Origin: Bacteroidota bacterium
Lineage (GTDB): Bacteria; Bacteroidota; Bacteroidia; Bacteroidales; JAAUTT01
Length of the DNA stretch: 64,000 nt
Direction: 5' to 3'
Assembly (NCBI GenBank): GCA_023429135.1
Contig: JAEYWD010000031.1
Span: 1-64,000 of the forward strand
Made by a program: the position numbers and the translations under genes. Under the pieces are notes generated by a model. The model made no database searches. It saw nothing but the letters and a program-made list of their open reading frames with translations, and was not told the origin of the DNA. Position 1 is the stretch's first letter; each line of letters begins with the position of its first letter. This document shows positions 17,477-25,846 of this stretch, piece after piece.

Positions 17477-17641
17477 GTGAAAATCTACCCCCATCTGGTA
17501 GTATTCTTAATTCTGATTACGACATGTGATCGCTCTTTAACGCTTCACATTAATAAAGAAGGCTATTCTGTGAATACAGAAAGTGGTTTAATTAGCTATC
17601 GACCGGGATTTTACTTTACCCGACCGCTTTTTTTATATTAA
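17477..17641 (+). CDS. 54-residue lipoprotein, truncated relative of the preceding gene
   Basis: Starts at GTG 17477, seven bases after the previous stop, and ends at 17641. Signal and lipobox LITTC (Cys17). The following residues, CDRSLTLHIN then YSVNTESG, align with CDKLSELKIN and YNLSTSCG of the 146-residue neighbour, after which it ends early. It looks like a truncated tandem duplicate. The coding end overlaps a weak hairpin followed by seven T (about 17602-17634), possibly a terminator. Confidence 0.4.
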   Translation: MKIYPHLVVFLILITTCDRSLTLHINKEGYSVNTESGLISYRPGFYFTRPLFLY

Positions 17642-17653
17642 TATCAGAATTTT

Positions 17654-17962
17654 TTATCCCGTTATCCCGGTTGTCCGTGTATAGCTTTCCTGAGCATTGA
17701 TATAAAAAGCTTTGTACTTAATAAAATGGTTACCTTTTTCAAACTCCCATATTACATTTTTAGCTTTGTATATTTTACCAATACAAGCTTCGAAAATAAG
17801 GGTATAGTGAATACCGGTTGCATGCCATGCTTCCATAATTGAATTAAACCTCACACTCCTGTCGGCAAAATGACCAATAACAGGTAAGTGATATTTTTTT
17901 TGAAGGCGTTTTGCCAGAATTTTTTGTTTTGCTTCTTCAGGGTCTGAATGTCCGTGTCCCAT
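17654..17962 (-). CDS. Hypothetical protein, 102 residues
   Basis: The frame is open further upstream, but ATG 17962 (MGHGHSDPEEAKQ) is the likely start because the upstream extension is hydrophobic and AT-rich like non-coding DNA. The protein is basic, with a helical N-terminal part (DPEEAKQKILAKRLQKKY) and a beta-rich C-terminal half. No signal peptide, membrane segment or known family is visible. It is convergent with the small lipoprotein gene and divergent from the phosphate transporter. Confidence 0.55.
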   Translation of the reverse strand: MGHGHSDPEEAKQKILAKRLQKKYHLPVIGHFADRSVRFNSIMEAWHATGIHYTLIFEACIGKIYKAKNVIWEFEKGNHFIKYKAFYINAQESYTRTTGITG

Positions 17963-18061
17963 AATGCTAAACTTTTTAATTGCGAAAATAAAATTAGTAT
18001 AAAAACTGATTATTTCTACGATCAATTGAAGAATTTGTTTTTACTTTTATCCTGGTTAATG

Positions 18062-18090
18062 TTAAGTCTATATTAAGTCAATATTAAATC
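18062..18090 (+). promoter_or_regulatory. Pho-box-like triple direct repeat upstream of the first PiT gene
   Basis: TTAAGTC (18062), TTAAGTC (18073) and TTAAATC (18084): three 7-base repeats exactly 11 bases apart, the geometry of PhoB-binding Pho boxes. A similar triplet precedes the second PiT gene. Binding by a PhoB-type regulator is inferred. Confidence 0.55.
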
Positions 18091-18136
18091 TATCTGAAAC
18101 ATAGTGTAGTAAAGTTTTAGCGAGAACTAAAATACA

Positions 18137-18145
18137 TATCTTTCG
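18137..18145 (+). promoter_or_regulatory. -7 element of the first PiT gene
   Basis: TATCTTTCG, close to TAnnTTTG, and identical to the box at 19825 before the second PiT gene; both are followed by GCCG or GGCCG. No good -33 box is seen, as expected for an activated promoter. Confidence 0.45.
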
Positions 18146-18184
18146 GCCGATTTAATCATCAAATTTCTAACTAATAAAAAGTGT

Positions 18185-19606
18185 ATGTTTGGTCTTGATC
18201 CGGGTTTAACCACTATTTTAATTGTTTGTTTAGTAGCAGCTTGTACCTTCGAATTTATAAATGGATTTCACGATACCGCAAATGCCGTAGCCACCGTAAT
18301 TTACACCAACTCCTTAAAACCGGGTGTTGCTGTGGTATGGTCGGGTATTTTTAACTTCATTGGTGTTTATTTTGGTGGAATTGGAGTGGCCATTGGGATA
18401 ATAAATCTTTTACCCATGGACATCTTGCTGGATCAGAGTGTAAGCCATAATATTGCAATGATTCTGGCCATTATACTAACTGCAATTGTCTGGAATTTTG
18501 GTACCTGGTATTTTGGAATTCCCTGCTCGAGTTCTCACACCCTTTTAGGTTCTTTGTTCGGGGTGGGATTAGCATTCAGTTTATTGCCCGATTCGAGTAA
18601 TGTTGCTCTAAACTGGGCCAAAGTAAAAGATGCAGGATTATCATTAATGTTATCACCTTTGATTGGCTTTGGACTTACCATGGCTTTGGTTCTTTTAATG
18701 AAAAAAGTTGCGAAGAAGTTTAAGTATAAAAAACTTTTTGATGAACCCAGTAAAAAGAAGGCTCCACCATTTCTCATCCGTTCAATTTTGGTTCTCACCT
18801 GTACTAGTGTTAGTTATACACACGGGTCAAACGATGGACAGAAAGGTGTAGGCTTGATAATGATTATCCTTATTGCACTTGTACCAATGAGTTTTTCTAT
18901 CAATCACACCAAACATCCTGATAACTTGTTGGTAAAAGTCAACCAGGTTGAAAGTATTATTAACGATATAGATCAAACTGGCTATTCGGAGATTGAAAAG
19001 GCAACTTTGAAAAGTATCAATCAACGGATGGATACGATGCAATATGTTCTGGCAGGCGTAAAAAGCTTTAATGATCTTAAGCCAGGGCAGCCACAACTCT
19101 TACGGGAAGAAATACTCCTCTCGGCAAAACAATTGGCAACTGTTATTAAACCAAAAGAAGATCTGGTTAAAATAAAACTTGGGAAAGAACAGAAAGAATT
19201 GCTCGAAGAATCAATTACAGAAATTAAAACTTATACTGAATATGCTCCCTGGTGGGTTATCCTTATTATTTCCCTGTCTCTGGGTATCGGAACAATGGTA
19301 GGATGGAAACGCATAGTTGTAACAATTGGGGAAAAAATAGGGAAGGAGCACTTGTCCTATGCGCAAGGCATGTCGGCCGAGCTTGTAGCTGCAAGTACAA
19401 TATTTATTTCCACGCAGCTTAAATTACCAGTAAGTACAACACACATATTATCTTCAGGAATTGCCGGTTCGATGGTAGCTACAAACGGGATTAAAAACTT
19501 ACGTATGAAGACTGTCAAGAGTATTTTAATTGCCTGGCTGGTAACTCTTCCTGTTACCATCATTATGTCAGGAGGATTGTTTTTATTAATGAGAATGATG
19601 TTTTAA
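18185..19606 (+). CDS. pit: PiT-family inorganic phosphate transporter, copy 1
   Basis: 473 residues. The two PiT signature halves are present: FEFINGFHDTANAVATVIYTN (residues about 22-42) and the repeat around THGSNDGQKGVG (about 216). CSSSHTLLGS and KLPVSTTHILSSGIAGS complete the inverted topology. Ten or more helices; a soluble loop of about 130 residues (240-365) lies between the halves. PiT proteins import metal-phosphate with H+ or Na+. The gene is the first of a tandem pair, each with its own Pho-box-like promoter and the first with its own terminator, so they can be controlled independently. Confidence 0.9.
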   Translation: MFGLDPGLTTILIVCLVAACTFEFINGFHDTANAVATVIYTNSLKPGVAVVWSGIFNFIGVYFGGIGVAIGIINLLPMDILLDQSVSHNIAMILAIILTAIVWNFGTWYFGIPCSSSHTLLGSLFGVGLAFSLLPDSSNVALNWAKVKDAGLSLMLSPLIGFGLTMALVLLMKKVAKKFKYKKLFDEPSKKKAPPFLIRSILVLTCTSVSYTHGSNDGQKGVGLIMIILIALVPMSFSINHTKHPDNLLVKVNQVESIINDIDQTGYSEIEKATLKSINQRMDTMQYVLAGVKSFNDLKPGQPQLLREEILLSAKQLATVIKPKEDLVKIKLGKEQKELLEESITEIKTYTEYAPWWVILIISLSLGIGTMVGWKRIVVTIGEKIGKEHLSYAQGMSAELVAASTIFISTQLKLPVSTTHILSSGIAGSMVATNGIKNLRMKTVKSILIAWLVTLPVTIIMSGGLFLLMRMMF

Positions 19607-19647
19607 GAAGGCTCTTTTCAGGTCTTAATTTCCGGAACCTCATCAAA

Positions 19648-19688
19648 GATAACCCTGAGTTGAATCGGTTACTCAGGGTTATCTTTTT
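19648..19688 (+). terminator. Rho-independent terminator after PiT copy 1
   Basis: GATAACCCTGAGT (19648-19660) pairs over 13 bases with ACTCAGGGTTATC (19671-19683), followed by TTTTT. Confidence 0.9.
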
Positions 19689-19772
19689 ACGAATTTGAAT
19701 CTAATCACTTATTTCCTTAGGTCTAACCATAATAATAACAAAGTAAAAACCTTTCCAAATATTAATTTAATG

Positions 19773-19801
19773 TTAAATCAATCTTATGATAATATTAGTT
19801 A
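19773..19801 (+). promoter_or_regulatory. Pho-box-like triple direct repeat upstream of the second PiT gene
   Basis: TTAAATC (19773), TTATGAT (19784) and TTAGTTA (19795), 11 bases apart and more degenerate than the set at 18062. The box lies about 50 bases before the -7 element against about 75 in copy 1, roughly two helical turns closer. Confidence 0.45.
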
Positions 19802-19824
19802 ATATGATTAGCAGTTAAATTTTC

Positions 19825-19833
19825 TATCTTTCG
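19825..19833 (+). promoter_or_regulatory. -7 element of the second PiT gene
   Basis: TATCTTTCG, identical to the element at 18137. The ATG follows 29 bases later. Confidence 0.45.
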
Positions 19834-19861
19834 CCGTTTTTTAATCTTCAATATCTGACTT

Positions 19862-21271
19862 ATGTTTGGCCTAGATCCGGGAATAACTACGGTATTAATC
19901 ATTTGTTTAGTTGCAGCCTGTGCATTCGAATTTATAAACGGTTTCCACGATACTGCCAATGCTGTTGCTACTGTTATTTACACTAACTCCCTAAAGCCTA
20001 CGGTTGCTGTAATCTGGTCGGGTATATGGAATTTTATCGGGGTTTATTTTGGGGGTATTGCAGTAGCGATGGGTATTGTAAACCTGTTGCCTACGGCATT
20101 ATTACTGGATCAGAGTGTTTCACATATTGTGGCACTACTATTATCAGTTATTCTTACATCCATTTTATGGAACCTTGGTACCTGGTATTTTGGATTGCCT
20201 TGTTCCAGCTCTCATACTTTATTAGGTTCAATTTTTGGGGTTGGAATTGCTTTTACCTTTATTTCAGATACAGGAGTTGCTTTAAACTGGACCAAAGTTA
20301 AGGATGTAATTCTTGCACTGTTGATTTCACCTATCATAGGTTTTGGTCTCACCATGGGGGTAGTTGCACTTTTAAAGAAATTTGTCAAAAGAAAAAAAAT
20401 ATTTGCTGAACCCTCCAAGAAAAAGGCACCTCCTCTCGGAATTCGCTCTTTAATTATTTTATCTTCTACATTCGTGAGTTTTACACATGGATCCAACGAT
20501 GGTCAAAAGGGGGTTGGTTTAATAATGATCATTTTAATAAGCCTTGTACCCGTGCATTTTGCATTAAATCATCAAAAGAAACCAACTGATTTATTTAGTC
20601 ATGTCAAAAAACTCGAAACATCCATACTTATGTTAGATTCTACCCAAATGGGCCCGGTAGACCGAAGTAGTTTTTATGTTGTAAGAGAAAATATCGATAA
20701 AATTCAGGTAATGCTTACAAATGTTAAAGATTTTAAAGATCTTGAGAAAGGACAGCATTATGAAATACGAAAGGATATTATTTTATTGTCGAAGGAAATT
20801 AAACAGGTATACGATCGGCATATCGACGAACCCGAGTATTATATCAGTAAGGATTCCCGAAAATCCATGGACAAGGAAGTTGCCGAATTAAAGGATTTTA
20901 TTGAGTATTCGCCCTGGTGGGTTATTTTGTTGATTTCTGTATCATTGGGGGTTGGAACAATGATTGGCTGGAAAAGTATTGTGGTAACAATTGGGGAGAA
21001 AATCGGGCACAGTCAGCTTACATATGCACAGGGATTCAGTTCTCAGATGGTGGCTGCATTTACAATTTTTATATCGTCCAAATTGGGACTTCCGGTAAGT
21101 ACTACCCATGTTTTATCATCAGGAGTTGCCGGATCGATGGTTGCGGCAAAAGGATTGAAGAATCTGAGAATGAAAACCGTAAAAAGTATTTTAATAGCCT
21201 GGCTTGTAACGCTGCCGGTAACAATAATAGTATCGGGAGGTTTGTTTCTGCTGATACGCTTGTTTTTATAA
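19862..21271 (+). CDS. pit: PiT-family inorganic phosphate transporter, copy 2
   Basis: 469 residues, closely similar to the preceding gene over both membrane halves (FEFINGFHDTANAVATVIYTN, THGSNDGQKGVGLIMIIL, GLPVSTTHVLSSGVAGS). The central soluble loop (about 240-360) is much more diverged, so the copies probably differ in regulation or kinetics rather than substrate. The pair is a tandem duplication of gene plus promoter. A phosphate role is secure; the coupling ion and metal are unknown. Confidence 0.9.
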   Translation: MFGLDPGITTVLIICLVAACAFEFINGFHDTANAVATVIYTNSLKPTVAVIWSGIWNFIGVYFGGIAVAMGIVNLLPTALLLDQSVSHIVALLLSVILTSILWNLGTWYFGLPCSSSHTLLGSIFGVGIAFTFISDTGVALNWTKVKDVILALLISPIIGFGLTMGVVALLKKFVKRKKIFAEPSKKKAPPLGIRSLIILSSTFVSFTHGSNDGQKGVGLIMIILISLVPVHFALNHQKKPTDLFSHVKKLETSILMLDSTQMGPVDRSSFYVVRENIDKIQVMLTNVKDFKDLEKGQHYEIRKDIILLSKEIKQVYDRHIDEPEYYISKDSRKSMDKEVAELKDFIEYSPWWVILLISVSLGVGTMIGWKSIVVTIGEKIGHSQLTYAQGFSSQMVAAFTIFISSKLGLPVSTTHVLSSGVAGSMVAAKGLKNLRMKTVKSILIAWLVTLPVTIIVSGGLFLLIRLFL

Positions 21272-21595
21272 CCTACTATATAACTAAAAAGGAGCGATGC
21301 TTACATTTTAGCAAACACCCTATGATCAAAGCATGGCGAAGCCTTAAATACTAATTCCTTGATGACGGCGGTCCGTTCAAGGGAAGTCGACGCAGGAGAC
21401 GGACCGCGTTTATTCCCTTCGGTCATGAGAACGCTAGCGCTAAGTTCCGCCGTCAAAGACTTTTTTGGTTACTTTTTTGGTCACAAAAAAGTGACAAATG
21501 GCTGTTTGAAACCTTAAGTTATCTGCCGTGATGTTTGGTTTCGAACCACGATTACCTTAGAGCTTAAAATGGAATGGATTATCTGGTAATCTTTG
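21272..21595. other. Gene-free stretch with a structured element
   Basis: About 320 bases without a gene. It is dominated by the nested inverted repeats at 21363-21455 and a following stretch rich in GGTTACTTTTTTGGTCAC and its partial complement (about 21467-21495). No transposase remnant is seen. Confidence 0.5.
21363..21455. repeat. MITE-like element with nested inverted repeats
   Basis: Outer arms TGACGGCGG (21363-21371) and CCGCCGTCA (21447-21455). Inner arms CGGTCCGT (21370-21377) and ACGGACCG (21398-21405), plus AAGGGAA/TTCCCTT. It is noticeably GC-rich against its surroundings, like a mobile or structured-RNA insertion. Confidence 0.5.
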
Positions 21596-22327
21596 TCAGA
21601 GAATTTTAATAATCAACATCAAGGCTTTGTAAATTCCGAATCGTAATACATTTAAAATCAAACTTACTACGAGTGCTTTTGTAAACTTGAGTCTTTTCCA
21701 TCCTATGCCAAAAATAAAAAGCGCTTCGAGAACAATAGTAATTAACTCTTTGATATAAACAGGTAGAAAGGTAACATATACCATTGGAAAGCTCATAATA
21801 TTAGCTACAAAAACAAAGAAAAGAAGACGCGCCGGTAACCGGAAAAAAGCTGCAACCGGAATGGCTATAAGTAATTCAATAAACAGCCTGATTAAAAAAG
21901 AATAGAGCAGTTGTGTATTTGAATTGAAGTTATCGAAAATTAACGGACGTGGTTTTACAACAAGCGAATCGCTGTATTCAGTTAAATTATAGGTATGAAG
22001 CGGGATTAAGTTAAACTGGTTGCTTTTCTTCCGGGTAGTGTCAATGGAGAATTCCATGTAAACCGGATTCTTGTAATCCTTCAAATTAAAATTTATGGTA
22101 TCGTCCATCAATGGATTCCACCATGATGGAAAAATGGTATCTTTTTTTCCCGTAATATCCGAAATAATATATATATTTTTTATTTCACTGGTTTTTATGG
22201 CGTTATCTGTCCATACAAAACGAACGGAGGGCGATTCCTGAGAATAACACGAAAACGATTTCAATAAAATGAATAAAATTACTATCTTAATTCTGAAAAA
22301 ACATTTATTTAAAAAAACCAGTTGCAT
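21596..22327 (-). CDS. Membrane protein of unknown function with N-terminal signal
   Basis: 243 residues. Signal peptide (1-29, ending SCYSQ), a periplasmic-type beta-rich segment (30-140) with WW and DT-rich motifs, then four or five hydrophobic helices (about 145-243). No family recognised. It is divergent from the universal stress protein gene and convergent with the PiT region. Topology suggests a periplasmic domain anchored by a C-terminal membrane bundle. Confidence 0.6.
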   Translation of the reverse strand: MQLVFLNKCFFRIKIVILFILLKSFSCYSQESPSVRFVWTDNAIKTSEIKNIYIISDITGKKDTIFPSWWNPLMDDTINFNLKDYKNPVYMEFSIDTTRKKSNQFNLIPLHTYNLTEYSDSLVVKPRPLIFDNFNSNTQLLYSFLIRLFIELLIAIPVAAFFRLPARLLFFVFVANIMSFPMVYVTFLPVYIKELITIVLEALFIFGIGWKRLKFTKALVVSLILNVLRFGIYKALMLIIKIL

Positions 22328-22427
22328 GAATTATAAACTTTTATATAATTAAACCGTATAAAACGCTTAAGTTGTAATAATATTAAAAAAAACGTTATTA
22401 ACAGTATCGCCTAATTAGTCAATTTAT

Positions 22428-23255
22428 ATGGAAACCCAAACAAAATGCATTTTAGTCCCCTGGGATTTTACCCAAAATGCGAGTTATGCCTTGCAAGAAG
22501 CTGTCGAGATATCGAAGGTCACAAATTATGATATAACACTATTGCACATTGTTGCTAAGCAAGCTGAGGAAACTGCTGCAAAAGCAAGACTTGAAAAGGT
22601 TGTAGCCGATGCTGAAAAGAACTGGAATGTAAAACCAGGATTTAGAATTAAAACAGGATCTATATTTCATACAATCAGTGAAGTTGCCAGCGAGCCCGAA
22701 TTTGCATTTGCAGTTATGAAAACTGATGGTGTTAAAGGAATGCAACGTTTTACCGGAAGTAAAGCTATTAAGATTATTGAAGGATCAAAAATTCCATTCA
22801 TAGTAGTGCAGCAACCCCCTGCCAAACAATCATTCAGAACTGTTTTGCTTCCAATTGATTATCGTATTGAAAACAAACAGGTTATTAGTTATATTTCGAG
22901 CTTCAGTAAGTTTTATCAGTTTAAGCTTGTGTTAATGAAACCCATGACCAATGATAAAATTTTCAAGAAGAATATTGCAAACACATTGAATTTAGCCAAA
23001 GTGATTCTTGAAAGTAAAAATATTCCTTTCGAGATTATTGCTGCAGAGAAAAAAGGAAGTTATGCGGAACAAATAATTGAATGTGCGCATAAAAAGAGCT
23101 GCGATCTGATTGTAATACAGCTTGAAAAGAACCTTACCCTTACCAAATTTTTATTTGGAGTAAAGGAACAGAGGATATTGGCGAATCCATATAAAATTCC
23201 GGTTATGTGTCTTAATCCAAGGTTTGAACTCCTGAAATACGCCGGATTTCATTAA
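22428..23255 (+). CDS. Universal stress protein with two UspA domains
   Basis: 275 residues. Domain 1 (5-145) opens ILVPWDFTQNASYALQEAVE and includes HIVAKQ and TDGVKGMQRFTGSKA, with IIEGSKIPFIVV at its end. Domain 2 (147-270) is more diverged (TVLLPIDYRIENKQVISYI..., DLIVIQLEKN..., ANPYKIPVMCL). Tandem Usp proteins are typical of Bacteroidota and are linked to stress or stationary phase. The gene is convergent with batE; only four bases separate the stops. Confidence 0.85.
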   Translation: METQTKCILVPWDFTQNASYALQEAVEISKVTNYDITLLHIVAKQAEETAAKARLEKVVADAEKNWNVKPGFRIKTGSIFHTISEVASEPEFAFAVMKTDGVKGMQRFTGSKAIKIIEGSKIPFIVVQQPPAKQSFRTVLLPIDYRIENKQVISYISSFSKFYQFKLVLMKPMTNDKIFKKNIANTLNLAKVILESKNIPFEIIAAEKKGSYAEQIIECAHKKSCDLIVIQLEKNLTLTKFLFGVKEQRILANPYKIPVMCLNPRFELLKYAGFH

Positions 23256-23259
23256 GATA

Positions 23260-24039
23260 TCAGATCTTTGCAAGATCACTCTCTTTAACCCATCCCTGAT
23301 TACCATCAGGGATTTTTATTTTTTGCCAGTTGTCAACCTTGTCAATTATTTTAACCTTGGTTCCTTCGTGCAGGATAAAAAGATTTGTACCCGTTTCGGC
23401 CGGGGTGCTTTTTACCGTAACACCTTTTACAAAAATTATTGCTGTACGTTGCTTAATTTGGGAATTGTAAGCACTTGAAGCAAAAAGCAGGGTTATAACC
23501 GAAACAAAAATGCTCGCGGCTCCAATCCAGAAACCAAGCTTTTTCAGGTTTATCTTTATAGTAAAAAAGTACAGCAACAGCCCACAAAGCCCCAAAATAA
23601 AAAAACCGATACTATAAGCACTCCAGGTATCGACTGCAAGCTGATCGCGCATATTCCTGATCCATTCGAGGAAAAACAAGTCGGGGATATTGTTGATTTT
23701 GTCCACAGCTTTCGATTGTGCTAAAGCCAGATTATGATTCAGCTCTTTATCACGGGGCGAAAGCAGTTTCGCTTTTTCGTAATATAAAATTGCTTTTTTA
23801 TTATCGTTTGCTTTATAGTATGCGTTCCCCAGATTATAGAACAGATCGGCTGAAACAAAGCCCGAATCGGCTACCTGCTGATATTTTGAGGCAGCCTGAC
23901 TGTACATTCCTTTTTTGTATAATTCATTTCCTTCTTTAACAGTATTCTGAGGATCGAAGGCGTTGGAATTTATGCTGCAGCCAAGGAGCATAACAACTAA
24001 AAGCAATTTAAAAATTCTGATCTTCATAGTTACTTTCAT
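23260..24039 (-). CDS. batE: BatE-like TPR/SH3 protein, end of the Bat operon
   Basis: 259 residues. A signal with lipobox LLGC (near residue 21); TPR repeats (about 30-110: GNELYKKGMYSQAASKYQQVA, FYNLGNAYYKANDNKKAILYYEKAKLL); two membrane helices (about 140-200); and a C-terminal bacterial SH3 domain (200-259, ending GWVKESDLAKI). This is the BatE architecture. Starts five bases after batD ends. Bat proteins are implicated in aerotolerance and envelope integrity in Bacteroides and Leptospira. A start at Met5 is equally possible. Confidence 0.82.
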   Translation of the reverse strand: MKVTMKIRIFKLLLVVMLLGCSINSNAFDPQNTVKEGNELYKKGMYSQAASKYQQVADSGFVSADLFYNLGNAYYKANDNKKAILYYEKAKLLSPRDKELNHNLALAQSKAVDKINNIPDLFFLEWIRNMRDQLAVDTWSAYSIGFFILGLCGLLLYFFTIKINLKKLGFWIGAASIFVSVITLLFASSAYNSQIKQRTAIIFVKGVTVKSTPAETGTNLFILHEGTKVKIIDKVDNWQKIKIPDGNQGWVKESDLAKI

Positions 24040-24044
24040 GATTG

Positions 24045-25808
24045 TTATCGTATTCTTTCCTGAATTTGAGTTATAATAGCAATAGCTTCACGGTAATCTG
24101 CTTCCATCGAATTATCAGCCGAAGCAGGGGCGTAACGTGCATATTCGCAGGTTTCGATTAAATTCATTACGCGATTAATGGACTCTTCATCAACACTGGC
24201 TTGTAACAATTGATCGCGGGCAGTTTCGCGCGATAATTCCGAAACAGGAATATTCAGTTTGTCGCTCAGATAACCCCAAAGAGCTTTGAGTACTTCTTCG
24301 TAGAAGTTTTCTTTTTTCGACTGAGCCAGGTATTCTTTAGCCTTCTTCAGTCGCTTAATGGCGTATTTCTGGGCCTTGCGGTTACGGGTGAGTGCCGTAT
24401 TGGCATTCTGTTTAATGTAATTTCTTCGCAATACAAGAATTGCAATAAAAAGCAGTAAAGGAATTAAATATGATGCATAGAAGAGCATACTGCCATAGAG
24501 ACGGCTACCCGTTTTCCTGAGCTTCATTTCATTCAGTTTGATATACTCAATGTCTTTCCCCAGGAATCTCAGATCTTCTTTGGTTGCGGTTCCTGTTGTC
24601 GTTTTACTATCACCAGATCCGGGTTCCACTTCGAGAGTTGTAGATGAGGTTGTAAGCGTTTTATATTGTTTTGCAACCGGGTCGAAATACGAAAATTCAA
24701 CAGGAGGTAACGTAATTTTGCCCGGAGCTCGTGGTATTAACAGATATTCGAAAAGTTTTGAACCCGAAATTCCTCCGTCTTTATCGTTCGTTTTGTTTGT
24801 AACCGTCGGTTCACTGGTATCAATTCCTTCGGGGAAACTGATTTTTGGAGCATCAAAAAGTTTGATGTTGCCAGCCCCGTTAACTGATATTTTAAGTATA
24901 ACAGGTTCGTTTTCCTTAACTTTTGTTTTGTCGTATTTTACATCGAGGTTGAACTTTCCAACTGCTCCTGTAAAGGAAGCCGGTCTCGTGGGTAAAGGCT
25001 TTACAGTTACTTTAACAGGTCGGCTTTGAACTTCATAACTTTGAGGGAAAAAACTATTTAAGGTGCAGATTAATTTATATGGAGGAATTGTTAGCTCTCC
25101 TGTTTTTTGAGGGATTATCACAAATTTCTTAACTATAGTGGTTCCGTATCGTTCCCGGTTAATTATCTCGAGTTTGAGTGGGGCAACAGGTGTTTCAATT
25201 TCTTGTGTATAGAAACCGTCTATAGCAGGCAAGGTTAAAGGATCTATCCGAATTTGATATTTGGTATAAATTTTGGCTGTTCCAGAGATAAACTCTCCCT
25301 GATGAACATTTGTTTTATCCAATATAATTCTTAAAAAGATTTCATCAGTTTCATTGATATTTTGTTCCGGTTGTGTCTGGCTTTGATTGCTTTTGGAGCT
25401 TGATCCTGTTCCAGTTACCTCAATAGTAAGGCTGTTGGAGGTGTACTTTTTCCCTATTACAGTGTATGAGGCTGTTCCAAGATTGAACTTACCAGCTTTT
25501 TTGGGTTGTAAAATGTATGAATAAGTAAATTCTACCGACTGTTTCATACGTCCGTTATCGACTTCAATATTTGTTCCGGTAAATTTGTCTGGACCAGATA
25601 AAATAGTAAAGTCCTTGAGGGCGGGAGGGTTAAATTCAGTTGGTTCGGCATTTACAGTAACATTAAGTCGAAATCTATCATCAATCCCGACTTCTGTGGG
25701 CCCGTCAAGAGTTACTTTTACATTTTGCCCTGCAGCCGAAAATGCCATGAGGAACAGAGTGAAAACTACATAGATTAATTTCAGATATTTTTTATTATCG
25801 TAATCCAT
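24045..25808 (-). CDS. batD: BatD, oxygen-tolerance protein
   Basis: 587 residues from ATG 25808, chosen because a signal peptide (MDYDNKKYLKLIYVVFTLF...) follows; the frame itself extends to 25853. The long beta-rich ectodomain (25-440) contains several Ig-like modules (VKVTLDGPTEVGIDDRFRLNV, RPASFTGAVGKFNLDVKYD, PGKITLPPVEFSYFDP), typical of BatD. One transmembrane helix lies near 450-470 and a basic cytoplasmic region follows, with a helical domain at the end (SELSRETARDQL, YARYAPAS). BatD probably interacts with the VWA proteins BatA and BatB. Confidence 0.88.
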   Translation of the reverse strand: MDYDNKKYLKLIYVVFTLFLMAFSAAGQNVKVTLDGPTEVGIDDRFRLNVTVNAEPTEFNPPALKDFTILSGPDKFTGTNIEVDNGRMKQSVEFTYSYILQPKKAGKFNLGTASYTVIGKKYTSNSLTIEVTGTGSSSKSNQSQTQPEQNINETDEIFLRIILDKTNVHQGEFISGTAKIYTKYQIRIDPLTLPAIDGFYTQEIETPVAPLKLEIINRERYGTTIVKKFVIIPQKTGELTIPPYKLICTLNSFFPQSYEVQSRPVKVTVKPLPTRPASFTGAVGKFNLDVKYDKTKVKENEPVILKISVNGAGNIKLFDAPKISFPEGIDTSEPTVTNKTNDKDGGISGSKLFEYLLIPRAPGKITLPPVEFSYFDPVAKQYKTLTTSSTTLEVEPGSGDSKTTTGTATKEDLRFLGKDIEYIKLNEMKLRKTGSRLYGSMLFYASYLIPLLLFIAILVLRRNYIKQNANTALTRNRKAQKYAIKRLKKAKEYLAQSKKENFYEEVLKALWGYLSDKLNIPVSELSRETARDQLLQASVDEESINRVMNLIETCEYARYAPASADNSMEADYREAIAIITQIQERIR

Positions 25809-25846
25809 AATGGTATCTGATATATTTAAAAATTTTGAATGTAAAA

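Noticed and set aside
17602..17641. Terminator after the 54-residue lipoprotein gene
   Set aside because: The stem is only four base pairs with mismatches; the T-run alone is not enough for a separate call.
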